Shown: in pieces, positions 15,706 to 25,363 of the stretch
Numbering within the stretch: the first letter of the stretch is position 1
Layout: each line of letters opens with the position of its first letter
Source of the DNA: Bacteroidota bacterium
GTDB lineage: Bacteria > Bacteroidota > Bacteroidia > B-17B0 > Aurantibacillaceae
Direction: 5' to 3'
Length of the DNA stretch: 64,000 bases
Assembly: GCA_013697245.1 (NCBI GenBank)
Contig: JACCXH010000010.1
Location: forward strand, 1-64,000
Notes under the pieces: generated by a model
What the model was told of the DNA's origin: nothing
The model's input: the letters and a program-made list of their open reading frames with translations, nothing else
Database searches by the model: none
Position numbers and translations under genes: made by a program

Positions 15706-18567
15706 CTACGCATTAATTGCTTCCTCCATATAGGCTTCAATTGGCGCGCAAGAACAAACCAGATTACGGTCGCCATAAGCATTATCAACACGCGAAACGC
15801 TGGGCCAAAATTTATTTTCACGCACCCAATTAAGTGGAAACGCTGCTTTTTGGCGTGTATAAGGTTTTTTCCAATCATCGCTTACCACTAATCTACAAGT
15901 GTGGGGCGCATTTTTTATAACGTTATCGGCCTTGTCGTATTTACCTTCTTCTATTTCTTTAATTTCTTTTCTTATAGCAATCATGGCCTCACAAAAACGG
16001 TCCAGCTCGGCTTTGCCTTCGCTTTCGGTTGGTTCTACCATCAATGTATTTACTACAGGGAAGGCAACCGTTGGGGCATGAAAACCATAGTCCATTAAAC
16101 GCTTGGCCATATCTGCCACCTCAACACCTGTTGCCATTTTAAACTCATTGCAATCTAAAATCATCTCATGTGCGCAACGCCCGTTTTTACCGGTGTATAA
16201 AATTTTGTAATGGTCTTTTAAACATTCTTTAATGTAGTTGGCGTTTAGGATGGCCATTTCTGTAGCTTCTTTTACACCTTCATTACCCAGCATTTTTATG
16301 TAGCCATAAGAGATCAATAAAATCAATGCGCTACCATAAGGCGCTGCCGAAACTGCGGTAATACCTTTAGGTCCACTCGTGTTTACAATAGTGTGCGAAG
16401 GTAAAAACGGCACTAATTTTTCAACCACGCCAATTGGGCCCATGCCGGGACCACCACCACCGTGAGGGATAGCAAATGTTTTATGTAAATTTAAATGGCA
16501 AACATCTGCGCCAATATTACCCGGCGATGTTAAACCAACTTGTGCATTCATATTGGCACCATCCATATAAACCAAACCACCGTTATCGTGAATTAGTTTT
16601 GTAATATCCATAATAGATTCTTCGTACACACCATGTGTAGAGGGATACGTTACCATTAAACACGATAAATTATCTTTATGCTGTTCTGCTTTTTCTTTTA
16701 GATCTGCAATGTCAATATTTCCTTTGTCATCGCATTTGGTGATGATAATTTTCATACCTGCCATAGCTGCACTTGCAGGATTTGTACCATGAGCAGATGA
16801 AGGAATTAAAGCCACATTACGGTTTGGATGTCCGTTAGCGATATGGTACGCGCGAATAACCATTAAGCCTGCATACTCGCCTTGCGCGCCGGAGTTGGGC
16901 TGAAAGCTCATACGTGCAAAACCGGTAATTTCTGAAAGATCTTTATTTAATTGTTCGATCAATTCTGCATAACCCTGTGCCTGATCTACCGGCACAAATG
17001 GGTGAATGCTTGCAAACTCAGGCCAGGTAATTGGTAATAATTCTGAAGCTGCATTTAATTTCATAGTACACGATCCTAAAGAGATCATTGAGTGCACTAA
17101 AGAAAGATCTTTATTCTCTAAACGTTTAATGTAACGCATCATTTCACTTTCGCTGTGATATGAATTAAAAACAGGGTGCGATAAGAAATGAGAAGTACGG
17201 GCTAGTGCCGATGTGCTAATTGATTTTGAAGCAGGAATATTTTCGGCTAAAGTTTTAATTCCAAAACAAGATAAAATATCTACCAGGTCTTGTTGCTCAA
17301 CTGTTTGATCTAAGCTAATAGCAACATGTTTATCATCAACTTTTCTAAAATTAATTTCGCGGCTTACTGCTGCCGAAATAATTTTATCGGCATCGCATTC
17401 AATAACAATAGTATCAAAAAATAATTTGGTCTTTACAGTTAAGCGCGCTTTTTTTAATTCGTCGGCTACAAAATTGGTGGCCTTGTTTACACCTTCGGCA
17501 ATGGCTTTAATACCAGCCTGGCCGTGATACACCGCGTACATACTTGCCATAATAGCCAGTAGCGCTTGTGCTGTACAAATGTTTGAAGTTGCTTTATCGC
17601 GTTTAATATGTTGCTCGCGTGTTTGCAATGCCATGCGCAATGCCTGGTTACCTTCAGCATCAATTGATACACCAATGATGCGGCCCGGAATTAAACGTTT
17701 GTAATCTTCGCGACAGGTAAAAAATGCTGCATGCGGTCCACCATAACCTAATGGCACCCCAAAACGTTGTGAGTTACCAACTACACAATCGGCACCCCAC
17801 TCGCCCGGAGGCGTTAATAAAGCTAATGCTAAAAGATCGGTTGCAACGGCAATTTGTATATCTAACGCTTTGGCGTTTGCAGCAAATGTTTTGTAATCAC
17901 TAACCTCACCATTAATATCAGGATACTGAATTAATACACCAAAATAAGAATCGTCTAATTTAGTGGTGTTGGTATCGCCAATCACTAATTCGATGCCGTA
18001 AGGCACCGCACGTGTTTTTACAACATCAATGGTTTGAGGAAAAACTGTATTGCTTATGAAAAATTTATTGGCGTTATTTTTTACTTTGTCTTTACTGCGG
18101 TTACTGTAAAACATAAATAATGCTTCGGCAGCTGCGGTGGCTTCGTCTAACAAAGAGGCATTGGCAATTGGCATGGCGGTAAGATCCATAACCATGGTTT
18201 GAAAGTTTAAGATAGCTTCTAAACGGCCTTGCGCAATCTCTGCCTGGTAGGGCGTGTAAGCGGTGTACCAGCCCGGATTTTCTAAAACGTTACGTTGAAT
18301 AACAGCCGGTAAAACATTATTATAGTAGCCTAAACCAATATAAGAACGAAACACTTTATTTTTTTTACCAAGTGCTTTTAAATGTTTGGTATATTGAAAC
18401 TCGCTCATAGCATTAGCTATACGCAATGGTTGTTTTAAACGGATATTTGCCGGAACGGTTTGGTTTATTAGTTCATCAACAGATGAAACACCAATTTTTG
18501 CCAACATTTCTTTGATCTCGTTTTTGCGTGGCCCGTTGTGGCGGGAAGCGAATTTATCAGTAGTCAT
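15706..18567 (-). CDS. gcvP: Glycine dehydrogenase (decarboxylating), P-protein
   Basis: A 953-residue P-protein of the glycine cleavage system, the usual length of the single-chain form. It decarboxylates glycine with pyridoxal phosphate and passes the aminomethyl group to the lipoyl H-protein. The PLP lysine is K696 in HLNLHKTF, followed by the glycine-rich PHGGGGPGMG loop. The C-terminus ends CAPIEAYMEEAINA. Two degraded copies of this end lie downstream at 14127 and 13410. gcvT lies at 24157, not adjacent, and gcvH is not in the window. Confidence 0.97.
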   Translation of the reverse strand: MTTDKFASRHNGPRKNEIKEMLAKIGVSSVDELINQTVPANIRLKQPLRIANAMSEFQYTKHLKALGKKNKVFRSYIGLGYYNNVLPAVIQRNVLENPGWYTAYTPYQAEIAQGRLEAILNFQTMVMDLTAMPIANASLLDEATAAAEALFMFYSNRSKDKVKNNANKFFISNTVFPQTIDVVKTRAVPYGIELVIGDTNTTKLDDSYFGVLIQYPDINGEVSDYKTFAANAKALDIQIAVATDLLALALLTPPGEWGADCVVGNSQRFGVPLGYGGPHAAFFTCREDYKRLIPGRIIGVSIDAEGNQALRMALQTREQHIKRDKATSNICTAQALLAIMASMYAVYHGQAGIKAIAEGVNKATNFVADELKKARLTVKTKLFFDTIVIECDADKIISAAVSREINFRKVDDKHVAISLDQTVEQQDLVDILSCFGIKTLAENIPASKSISTSALARTSHFLSHPVFNSYHSESEMMRYIKRLENKDLSLVHSMISLGSCTMKLNAASELLPITWPEFASIHPFVPVDQAQGYAELIEQLNKDLSEITGFARMSFQPNSGAQGEYAGLMVIRAYHIANGHPNRNVALIPSSAHGTNPASAAMAGMKIIITKCDDKGNIDIADLKEKAEQHKDNLSCLMVTYPSTHGVYEESIMDITKLIHDNGGLVYMDGANMNAQVGLTSPGNIGADVCHLNLHKTFAIPHGGGGPGMGPIGVVEKLVPFLPSHTIVNTSGPKGITAVSAAPYGSALILLISYGYIKMLGNEGVKEATEMAILNANYIKECLKDHYKILYTGKNGRCAHEMILDCNEFKMATGVEVADMAKRLMDYGFHAPTVAFPVVNTLMVEPTESEGKAELDRFCEAMIAIRKEIKEIEEGKYDKADNVIKNAPHTCRLVVSDDWKKPYTRQKAAFPLNWVRENKFWPSVSRVDNAYGDRNLVCSCAPIEAYMEEAINA

Positions 18568-18682
18568 AAGTAAGTTTTAGAGACATTAAAGTTACGTAAA
18601 AAAGCTTGTATTTTACGCCAAATTTTTTTTAACATTTGTTCATAAAACGGCTCTGTTTCTGCTTTTTAAGGCTTTTAGAATT

Positions 18683-20782
18683 TTAGGAAACCTTTACTCC
18701 TATTAAGCAAACATCGTCTACTTGCTCGTAATCGCCTTTCCAGGTCTGGAAGGCGTCGTGAATCTTGGTTTTTTGCTCATCTACGGGCAAAGCAGAAATA
18801 CTTACCAGGATCTCTTTCATGAACTTGTACTTTAATTTTTTTCCGTTTGACCCGCCAAACTGGTCAGCAAAGCCATCCGTAAAAAGATAAACAATATCAT
18901 TTGCTTTTAAAGCAACTTTTTGAGAAGTAAAATTTTGTGGCTTATCTTCAATAAAGGCTCCAACCGGAAATTTATTTCCATTGTATTCGCTTAGAACAGA
19001 ATCAGAAACCACATAAATAGAATTCATGGCGCCGGCAAACATCACTTCTTTTTTCTTTTTATTAATTGCCAGCAAAGTAACATCCATACCATCTTTTACT
19101 GTATCCTCGTTAAAGCTTTGGTGCAAGGCTTGCGTGAGCCAACCGTTTACAGCATTTAAAATATCGGCGGGATCGCTTAGGTTTTTTTCGAGTACTGCTT
19201 TATTTAAAAGGTTGTAATTGATAATAGAGATGAGCGCGCCCGGAACTCCATGGCCTGTGCAATCGGCAACGGCAATAAAAATGTGATTAGCGGTTTCTTC
19301 TATCCAATAAAAATCGCCAGATAAAATATCTTTGGGTTCAAAATAAACGAAAGAGTTGGGAAGTATGGCTTTTACAAATTTATCCGGCGGTAAAATGGCG
19401 TGCTGAATGCGCTCGGCATATTTTATACTGTCGGTAATATCTTTGTGTTGTGCCTCTACAAGTTTGTTTTTTTCTTCGATGATGCTATTCTTTTCTCCCA
19501 GCTCAAGGTTGATCTTATTTTTTTGGCGGTTCTGCCTTATTAATACAAATACTACAATGGCAACGATCAATAAAATAACGCCAATTAAAAAAATAGTTAT
19601 TTGCTGGCGTGAACTTTCAACCTCGTTTACTTTTAGTTTTTCGTTCAGGATCTGATTCTCTTTTTCTTTTTCGCTGAGCTCGTATTTTTTTTCAAGTTCA
19701 GCAATTGTTAATTGCGTTTCTTCATTGAATACAGAATCTTTTATTTCAATATGCTTTAATATGTCCTCATAAGCCTCTTTATTTTTTCCAATATCAAAAA
19801 GTATTGCTGCTCGGTTTAAATATATAGTAGATAGGTTGCTCTTGTTTTCTCTTTGGGTTTCGTATTCAAAGGCTTTATTAATATAGCCAAGCGCCTCGTC
19901 ATACTTTTTTATACTTCTTGCTAACTCAGCCCCATTAGCATAGGCATTACTCAATCGACCGGCATCAATATTCTTAGAAAAGTACTCTATTGCCTTATTG
20001 TTATACTCTATTGCTTTCACAAGATTTTTTTTGTGATATTCTAATTTGCAATAGTTGGTATATGCGTTTGCCAATGCCACCGGTTGGTTCAATTCTTCAT
20101 CAATCGCAATGGCTTTTTTTAAAGCTATTTCTGCCTTATAAAAATTCTTAAGCTCTATATATGCTAATGATATATTTCCAAGATTAGCTGCCGCTTTACT
20201 TTTTTCGTTTTCAATCTCGTTAATTTCTATCGTTTTTTCCCAATACAGAGCAGCTTTATCGTAATAATGCAGATAATAATTGATCATACCAAGATCGCTA
20301 TAGCCAATTGCAATATTCTTCATATTACCCGTTTCTTTCCATGCTTTTAAAGCCTCATAATATAATTCTGCAGCCTTCTCATATTCGCCGGTATTGAGTT
20401 TAATAAGTGCTTTTGTTCTAAGACAATTGCCCTGACCGGTTATGTTTTTTATTTTAATAGTCTGAACCATGATCTTACTTATAGAATCATTTGCAAGTAC
20501 ATAGTTTTCCTGAGCAATTAATATGCTAACATATTCTATTGCTAAATTGATTTGCGCTTTTTTGTCCGACCGACAATACGTTTTTGCTATGTTGTAATAC
20601 TTGATTGCTTTTTCAAAATTACCCGCTTCTTTAAATGGCTGAATAACTTTGTTTACTATAATGGAAACTTTTTGGGAATCTGTCTTTATCGTGTTAAGGC
20701 TGTTTAATAAGGAATCTACATTCTGTGAAAATGCGCAATTAAATCCTAAAGATAATATTATTGTTAAATAAAGGTTACGCAT
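18683..20782 (-). CDS. TPR sensor with SpoIIE-type PP2C phosphatase domain
   Basis: A 699-residue protein. It has a signal peptide (1-19), TPR repeats over about 40-360, and one membrane segment near 395-416 (IFLIGVILLIVAIVVFVLI). A coiled coil and the linker DSIKYAERIQHAILPP follow. A SpoIIE/PP2C serine phosphatase domain spans about 470-699, with metal-binding motifs DFYWIEE, ADCTGHGVPGALIS and the terminal DDVCLIGVK. The architecture suggests that a periplasmic TPR region controls a cytoplasmic phosphatase, perhaps acting on anti-sigma-antagonist-type partners. None of those are encoded nearby. It is the intact counterpart of the truncated gene at 14192. Confidence 0.9.
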   Translation of the reverse strand: MRNLYLTIILSLGFNCAFSQNVDSLLNSLNTIKTDSQKVSIIVNKVIQPFKEAGNFEKAIKYYNIAKTYCRSDKKAQINLAIEYVSILIAQENYVLANDSISKIMVQTIKIKNITGQGNCLRTKALIKLNTGEYEKAAELYYEALKAWKETGNMKNIAIGYSDLGMINYYLHYYDKAALYWEKTIEINEIENEKSKAAANLGNISLAYIELKNFYKAEIALKKAIAIDEELNQPVALANAYTNYCKLEYHKKNLVKAIEYNNKAIEYFSKNIDAGRLSNAYANGAELARSIKKYDEALGYINKAFEYETQRENKSNLSTIYLNRAAILFDIGKNKEAYEDILKHIEIKDSVFNEETQLTIAELEKKYELSEKEKENQILNEKLKVNEVESSRQQITIFLIGVILLIVAIVVFVLIRQNRQKNKINLELGEKNSIIEEKNKLVEAQHKDITDSIKYAERIQHAILPPDKFVKAILPNSFVYFEPKDILSGDFYWIEETANHIFIAVADCTGHGVPGALISIINYNLLNKAVLEKNLSDPADILNAVNGWLTQALHQSFNEDTVKDGMDVTLLAINKKKKEVMFAGAMNSIYVVSDSVLSEYNGNKFPVGAFIEDKPQNFTSQKVALKANDIVYLFTDGFADQFGGSNGKKLKYKFMKEILVSISALPVDEQKTKIHDAFQTWKGDYEQVDDVCLIGVKVS

Positions 20783-20816
20783 GGCTTTGCCTGTGCTATA
20801 AATATATACAAATATT

Positions 20817-20846
20817 TTTTATTTAGAATTATATTTTTTATACTTG
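20817..20846 (+). promoter_or_regulatory. Promoter of the beta-helix repeat gene
   Basis: A T-rich -33 region (TTT at 20817-20819), 19 nt, then TATACTTG at 20839-20846, close to TAnnTTTG. The implied transcript start (about 20852) lies downstream of the GTG at 20848, so it supports the ATG at 20875 as the true start. Confidence 0.45.
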
Positions 20847-20874
20847 TGTGTATAAACAACTAAAACAAAACATT

Positions 20875-21483
20875 ATGGCATTAGGTAAAGTGGAGTCTAT
20901 TGACCCCAACAATAATACATTAGGCACCATTATAGAAGATGAAACAGGAATGAGTTATGGATTTGATGATACTAATTTTCCGAATACGGGTTTGGTTGTT
21001 GGTAGTCCTTGTACCTATGATATTGATTATTCGTCAAGGATACCGATAGCAACCAATCTTCAGGCTTATACGCCAACAACCAGAGATATAACAACAACCG
21101 TGCAAGGACCTCTTACGGTTAATGTTGGCGAAACCTTAAATGTAAAAAAAGGTGGTATGGTAAACGGCACTATAACTATTAATAATGGAAATTTATTTGT
21201 TGAAGATACCGGTACAGTGGTTGGTGAAATAACTATCAATTCTCAGGGAAGTTTTACAGTAAGAAAAGGTGGTATGGTAAATGGTAATGTAATGATTAAT
21301 CAGGGCAGCGCTTTAAAAGTTGTAAATAAAGGAGCTATAAAAGGAAATGTGATGATTAATTCCGCCAACCGTTTTATAGTTGGTAACGCTAATGGCGGTG
21401 GAATAATTACTGGCTCGATTACGGTTGACAAAATAAGAAAGGTAACTATTACCGCTACTTCAACGATTAATTGCGGAGCTTAA
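20875..21483 (+). CDS. Bactofilin-like beta-helix repeat protein with a cold-shock-like N-terminus
   Basis: From the ATG at 20875 this is a 202-residue protein. Residues 1-60 (GKVESIDPNNNTLGTI-EDETG-YGFDD) resemble the opening strands of a cold-shock-type OB fold, but the RNA-binding aromatic motifs are not complete. Residues 80-200 consist of short repeats (KKGGMVNGTITINN, RKGGMVNGNVMINQ, KGAIKGNVMINS), which suggest a beta-helix as in bactofilins. There is no signal peptide, so it is cytoplasmic. It stands alone between its promoter and a strong terminator. The function is unknown, and the combination of the two parts is unusual. Confidence 0.75.
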   Translation: MALGKVESIDPNNNTLGTIIEDETGMSYGFDDTNFPNTGLVVGSPCTYDIDYSSRIPIATNLQAYTPTTRDITTTVQGPLTVNVGETLNVKKGGMVNGTITINNGNLFVEDTGTVVGEITINSQGSFTVRKGGMVNGNVMINQGSALKVVNKGAIKGNVMINSANRFIVGNANGGGIITGSITVDKIRKVTITATSTINCGA

Positions 21484-21502
21484 TTATTAAATAATTTTAA
21501 TT

Positions 21503-21534
21503 AAAAAAGCCTTAGAAATTTCTAAGGCTTTTTT
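21503..21534 (+). terminator. Bidirectional terminator
   Basis: A perfect inverted repeat, AAAAAAGCCTTAGAAA / TTTCTAAGGCTTTTTT. It serves the plus-strand gene ending at 21483 and lies 4 nt past the stop of the convergent helicase gene. Confidence 0.9.
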
Positions 21535-21537
21535 GTT

Positions 21538-22851
21538 TTAAGTCGAGATCTCGACTTTAATTTTTTTGTTCTTTATTTTTTCTTCCCGAATTAATTTTAC
21601 TGTGTTTATTATTTTATCGGCGCTAATAGCCACGTAGGCCGAGTGGTCTAACACTTCTATCTTACCAACCTCGTCTTTTTGTAAATTACCTTTTTGCAAA
21701 AGCACACCAACAATATCCATTTTATTTATTTTATCTTTTTTACCCGCAGCAATATAAAGTGTTTTCCACTTTCCTGGTTTTGGCGTAATAAATTTAGCCG
21801 GTAAGGTTTCTTCTTCGGGAGTGATTTCTAAAAATGGCGGTAAATGATCGTCCACATCCAATAAAAAATAAACAGTACCTGTTGCGTTCATCCTGGCGGT
21901 TCTGCCGTTTCTGTGTATCATCGCATCTTCTGTGGTTGGCAACTGGTAATGTATTACCGCTTCAATCTCAGGAATATCAAGGCCTCTGGCGGCAAGATCG
22001 GTAGTAATTAATAAATTGGTGCTGCCATTGCGTAATTTAATAAGTGTTTTCTCTCTGTCGATTTGCTCAAGACCGCCATGATAAGTGCCGTGTTCTACTT
22101 TGTGAATTTCCAATTGCTCACTTATTCTACTCACCGCATCACGGTGATTACAAAACACCATGGTTGATTTATTTCCTGTTTTGCTTATCAACAACATTAA
22201 GGCTTCTAATTTATCGTCGCCTATAACTCTTACCGATTTTATTTTTAGTGCTTCTTTTTCTTGCTGTTTACCATTGGTGTAATCTAACTCTTCGTGTTTT
22301 TTTAATCCAACAAAAGATGGAATTTCTTTTAGCGGTGTGGCAGAAGTAAGTATGCGTTTTTTTATGCGCGCGCTGCTTTTAATAATGAACGACATCTCTT
22401 CATGAAAACCTGCCTCAAGCGATTTATCAAACTCATCTAAAATTAAAGTGTGCACTTCTTTGGTGCTTAGGTTTTGTTTTCTAATGTGATGGGCTATGCG
22501 GCCTGGAGTACCAATTAACAAAGCCGGTGGATGTTGCAGATTATTCTTTTCGATCTTTACATCGTGGCCTCCGTAACAGGTATTTACTTTAAAGCCTGTG
22601 GCCATTTGTTTAAACACCTGTTCTATTTGTAAAGCCAACTCTCTTGTTGGAACTAAAATTAAAACCTGCACGCCTTCTTTTTCTTTATCGAATAGCTCTA
22701 AAAGCGGAAGCAGGAAAGCCAATGTTTTTCCCGAACCTGTTGGCGAGATCAATACCACATCGTTTGGTTTTGAAATTGCATCAATGGTTTCGGTCTGCAT
22801 TTGGTTCAATGCAGTTATATTAAAAAGAGAAAGTACTTTTGTAAAACTCAT
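21538..22851 (-). CDS. DEAD-box RNA helicase, DbpA-like
   Basis: I place the start at the ATG at 22851 (MSFTKVLSLF), giving 437 residues. The longer frame from 22932 runs into the tRNA gene. All helicase motifs are present: Q motif (NQMQTETIDAI), motif I SPTGSGKT, PTRELA, a variant motif II DEFD instead of DEAD, SATP, then DLAARGLDIP and HRNGRTAR. The C-terminal ~70 residues, ending in a Lys-rich stretch, resemble the DbpA RNA-binding domain. DbpA acts in large-subunit ribosome assembly. The DbpA assignment is by C-terminal resemblance and is moderate, the helicase call is certain. Confidence 0.9.
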   Translation of the reverse strand: MSFTKVLSLFNITALNQMQTETIDAISKPNDVVLISPTGSGKTLAFLLPLLELFDKEKEGVQVLILVPTRELALQIEQVFKQMATGFKVNTCYGGHDVKIEKNNLQHPPALLIGTPGRIAHHIRKQNLSTKEVHTLILDEFDKSLEAGFHEEMSFIIKSSARIKKRILTSATPLKEIPSFVGLKKHEELDYTNGKQQEKEALKIKSVRVIGDDKLEALMLLISKTGNKSTMVFCNHRDAVSRISEQLEIHKVEHGTYHGGLEQIDREKTLIKLRNGSTNLLITTDLAARGLDIPEIEAVIHYQLPTTEDAMIHRNGRTARMNATGTVYFLLDVDDHLPPFLEITPEEETLPAKFITPKPGKWKTLYIAAGKKDKINKMDIVGVLLQKGNLQKDEVGKIEVLDHSAYVAISADKIINTVKLIREEKIKNKKIKVEIST

Positions 22852-22864
22852 AGTATAAAAATAT

Positions 22865-22891
22865 AAAAGCCCGGAGGTTAATTGGGCTTTT
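22865..22891 (-). terminator. Terminator between tRNA-Ala and the helicase gene
   Basis: The stem AAAAGCCC/GGGCTTTT has an 11-nt loop, with a T-rich tail on the minus strand. It lies 10 nt after the tRNA 3' end and 13 nt before the helicase start codon. Confidence 0.65.
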
Positions 22892-22901
22892 GATGAAATA
22901 A

Positions 22902-22978
22902 TGGTGGAGAATATCGGATTCGAACCGATCACCTCTTCACTGCCAGCGAAGCGCTCTAGCCAAATGAGCTAATCCCCC
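22902..22978 (-). tRNA. tRNA-Ala (GGC anticodon)
   Basis: The 77-nt sequence folds into a complete cloverleaf. The acceptor stem is GGGGGAT paired with ATTCTCC (two G-U pairs), the D-arm is GCTC...GAGC, and the T-arm is ATCGG-TTCGAAT-CCGAT. The anticodon stem is CTTCG/TGAAG, and the 7-nt loop CTGGCAG places GGC at positions 34-36, reading the Ala codon GCC. Discriminator A and an encoded CCA follow. It stands alone between two terminator hairpins. Confidence 0.93.
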
Positions 22979-23034
22979 ATAGTTTAAATAACAGACTGCA
23001 AAAATAAGATTAATTTTTAGAAAATAGTAGAAAT

Positions 23035-23062
23035 AAAAAAGGCGCCTTAAAGGCGCCTTTTA
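23035..23062 (-). terminator. Terminator of the MORN-like repeat gene
   Basis: An inverted repeat AAAAGGCGCCTT / AAGGCGCCTTTT with T runs on both ends. It lies directly after the stop codon at 23068. Confidence 0.85.
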
Positions 23063-23067
23063 ATTTT

Positions 23068-23964
23068 TTAATTCTCTACCTGCGTATCGCCAACGTAAAT
23101 ACCGCCTTTGTATACAGCTATACGGGTTAAGATACCGTTATCATCGTAGATATATGCTTTACCATCCATAAAACGGTTATCTTTAAATACCCCGTCTTTA
23201 GTAATTTGTTTGTTTTTGTTATAGAGTGTTTGTTGTCCGTTTAACACCATTGGGCCAGCACCTTTTTTAACTGCCTCGTTTGGTTTCTCATCAGCCTTAA
23301 CAATTACTTTTGGAGCATTTTCTGCTGGAACATCTGATTTTGCAACCAATGGTTGTTTAGGTTGGTATTCTTTAATAGACGCTACATCCACATTTCCATC
23401 AGCAAAGTTCTTTTCTGCTTTAATGTCACCGTTTTCGTAATATTCTTTTATTAAACCTGTCTCTTTACCTGCGGCGAAATTACCTTCGATAGCAAGCTGA
23501 CCATTATCGTAAAAATATTTTTGTGCGCCTTCGCGTTTTCCACTTGGGTTAAAGGCAAATTCGTGTTGAACCTGTCCATTATCATAATACAATTTGTAAT
23601 TACCCACCCAACGGTTGTTCTTCCAATTTCCTTCTTCACTTATTTTTCCGTTCTCGTGGTACATAATAGCATATCCATCCGGACGGCCATTTGTGAAAGT
23701 TAATTTGTTGCGCATGTTGCCATTGCAAAAGAACTCAACCCAAATACCTGCTTTTCTATTGTCTTGGTATTTTCCTTCTTCTACTTTTGCTTCAGGGGCA
23801 TAACATGTTCCCGGCTTATGTCGTCCAAAAAGGATCCATTTGCCTTGTTTTTTTCCTTCAGGGTCAATTTTGTTAATTGTATCCTTCCCATTTACTTCCC
23901 ACGTTTGAGATTGAGCGAGTCCTAGAGAAGAAATAAAGATTAAAATGAGTATAAATTTTTTCAT
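23068..23964 (-). CDS. Secreted MORN-variant repeat protein (YwqK-like)
   Basis: A 298-residue protein with a signal peptide (MKKFILILIFISSLGLAQS). Five to six MORN_2-type repeats cover about 30-190, in the form G-x-W-x-x-(Y/F)-x-x-N-G-x, e.g. GNWKNNRWVGNYKLYYDNG and GKETGLIKEYYENG. An Ala/Lys-rich spacer (205-240) and one more repeat pair follow at the end. This family is often labelled 'toxin-antitoxin system YwqK family antitoxin', but no toxin gene is adjacent and the signal peptide argues for an envelope role. The exact function is unknown. Confidence 0.82.
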   Translation of the reverse strand: MKKFILILIFISSLGLAQSQTWEVNGKDTINKIDPEGKKQGKWILFGRHKPGTCYAPEAKVEEGKYQDNRKAGIWVEFFCNGNMRNKLTFTNGRPDGYAIMYHENGKISEEGNWKNNRWVGNYKLYYDNGQVQHEFAFNPSGKREGAQKYFYDNGQLAIEGNFAAGKETGLIKEYYENGDIKAEKNFADGNVDVASIKEYQPKQPLVAKSDVPAENAPKVIVKADEKPNEAVKKGAGPMVLNGQQTLYNKNKQITKDGVFKDNRFMDGKAYIYDDNGILTRIAVYKGGIYVGDTQVEN

Positions 23965-24156
23965 GGGTATATCAAATTTATTAATAATTCTCGTTAATTT
24001 ATCACTTTTTAGATTAAAAACATAAAATATTCGATAAATGGCGAAAAAACATAATTGAACGCTAAATCCCAGTATTATTGAACATTTATTGTAATTAGTA
24101 CACTAATTTTTACGGCACAAAAAATAAAAAGTTTCAAAATAACAGGGGAAAAATCT

Positions 24157-25239
24157 CTACTTTTTTAAAAACGGGATCTTACATACCCGTGCTTTAATAG
24201 GTTTATCGCGGATCATAACAAAAATCTCGGTATCAGATTTTGAAAATTCGGTTTTAACATAGCCCAAACCAATGGCTTTATTTAAAGTAGGCGATTGCGT
24301 ACCCGAGGTTACTTTTCCAATAACGGCGCCACTTGCATCGGCAATTGGATAATCGTGACGAGGAATTCCACGATCGATCATTTCAAAGCCAACGAGTTTT
24401 TTTGTAACACCCTGCAACTTATGTTGTTCGATACTGGCCTTGTTGGTGAAGTCTTTGTTAAATTTTGTTATCCAGCCTAAACCTGCTTCAATCGGCGATG
24501 TAGTGTCATCAATATCATTACCATATAAACAAAAACCCATCTCTAAACGTAAGGTATCGCGGGCACCCAAGCCAATTGGCTTAATATTATATTCTGCTCC
24601 CGCCGTAAAGATCTCATCCCACATTTTTTCGGCATGTTTGTTATCAAAATACAATTCAAAACCACCTGCGCCAGTATAACCGGTGTTGCTTATCACAATA
24701 TTGTCTATGCCTGCAAATTTGCCTTTAACGAAAGAATAATAAGGAATATCGGACAACTTAATATCTGTTAGTTTTTGTAATACATTAATGGCTTTTGGTC
24801 CCTGCACAGCTAATAAAGAAGTTTCTTCAGAGATATTCTTCATATCTACGCCCCAGGTATCGTGTTTTTTAATCCAGTTCCAGTCTTTTTCAATATTACC
24901 GGCGTTTACAACCAATAAATAGGTTTGTGCATCGATCCTGTAAACCAAAAGATCATCTACTATACCGCCATCGCTATTTGGTAAACAGGAATATTGCGCT
25001 TTGCCATCTGTTAAAACAGCCGCATCATTGCTGGTAACCTTTTGAATAAGATCTAAAGCATGAGGGCCTTTTAAAATAAATTCGCCCATGTGGCTAACAT
25101 CAAAAACCCCAACACCGGTGCGCACAATTTGATGTTCTTCGTTTAAACCGGTATATGATACCGGCATATTATATCCTGCAAAAGGCACCATTTTAGCACC
25201 AAGAGCAATGTGTTTGTTTGTTAAGGCTGTGGATTTCAT
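24157..25239 (-). CDS. gcvT: Aminomethyltransferase, glycine cleavage T-protein
   Basis: A 360-residue protein from the ATG at 25239 ([10 protein letters not shown]), the usual length and start of GcvT. The longer frame from 25332 adds an unlikely hydrophobic leader. It transfers the methylene group from the H-protein-bound aminomethyl to tetrahydrofolate. Family landmarks include the N-terminal [17 protein letters not shown], the [11 protein letters not shown] folate-site region, [11 protein letters not shown] and the C-terminal [12 protein letters not shown]. It lies apart from gcvP (15706), in the same orientation. Confidence 0.96.
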   Translation of the reverse strand: MKSTALTNKHIALGAKMVPFAGYNMPVSYTGLNEEHQIVRTGVGVFDVSHMGEFILKGPHALDLIQKVTSNDAAVLTDGKAQYSCLPNSDGGIVDDLLVYRIDAQTYLLVVNAGNIEKDWNWIKKHDTWGVDMKNISEETSLLAVQGPKAINVLQKLTDIKLSDIPYYSFVKGKFAGIDNIVISNTGYTGAGGFELYFDNKHAEKMWDEIFTAGAEYNIKPIGLGARDTLRLEMGFCLYGNDIDDTTSPIEAGLGWITKFNKDFTNKASIEQHKLQGVTKKLVGFEMIDRGIPRHDYPIADASGAVIGKVTSGTQSPTLNKAIGLGYVKTEFSKSDTEIFVMIRDKPIKARVCKIPFLKK

Positions 25240-25314
25240 GTTAGAGATTCTAAGTTTTATATAAGGGACTAAATGTAAACAAAAATGCATAAAAAAGCAT
25301 TTTATATAAAAATA

Positions 25315-25349
25315 AAAGAACCCTTCCGGCAATACCGAAAGGGCTCTTT
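25315..25349 (-). terminator. Terminator of the thiolase gene
   Basis: An imperfect stem of about 14 bp (AAAGAACCCTTCCGG / CCGAAAGGGCTCTTT) with a 5-nt loop, 15 nt after the thiolase stop and upstream of gcvT. Confidence 0.75.
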
Positions 25350-25363
25350 AAAAAAATTATTTT

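Noticed and set aside
22852-22932. Longer helicase start at 22932
   Set aside because: It would translate part of the tRNA-Ala gene and its terminator. The ATG at 22851 gives the normal helicase N-terminus.
25240-25332. Longer gcvT start at 25332
   Set aside because: It adds a hydrophobic leader with no family match. The ATG at 25239 matches known GcvT starts.
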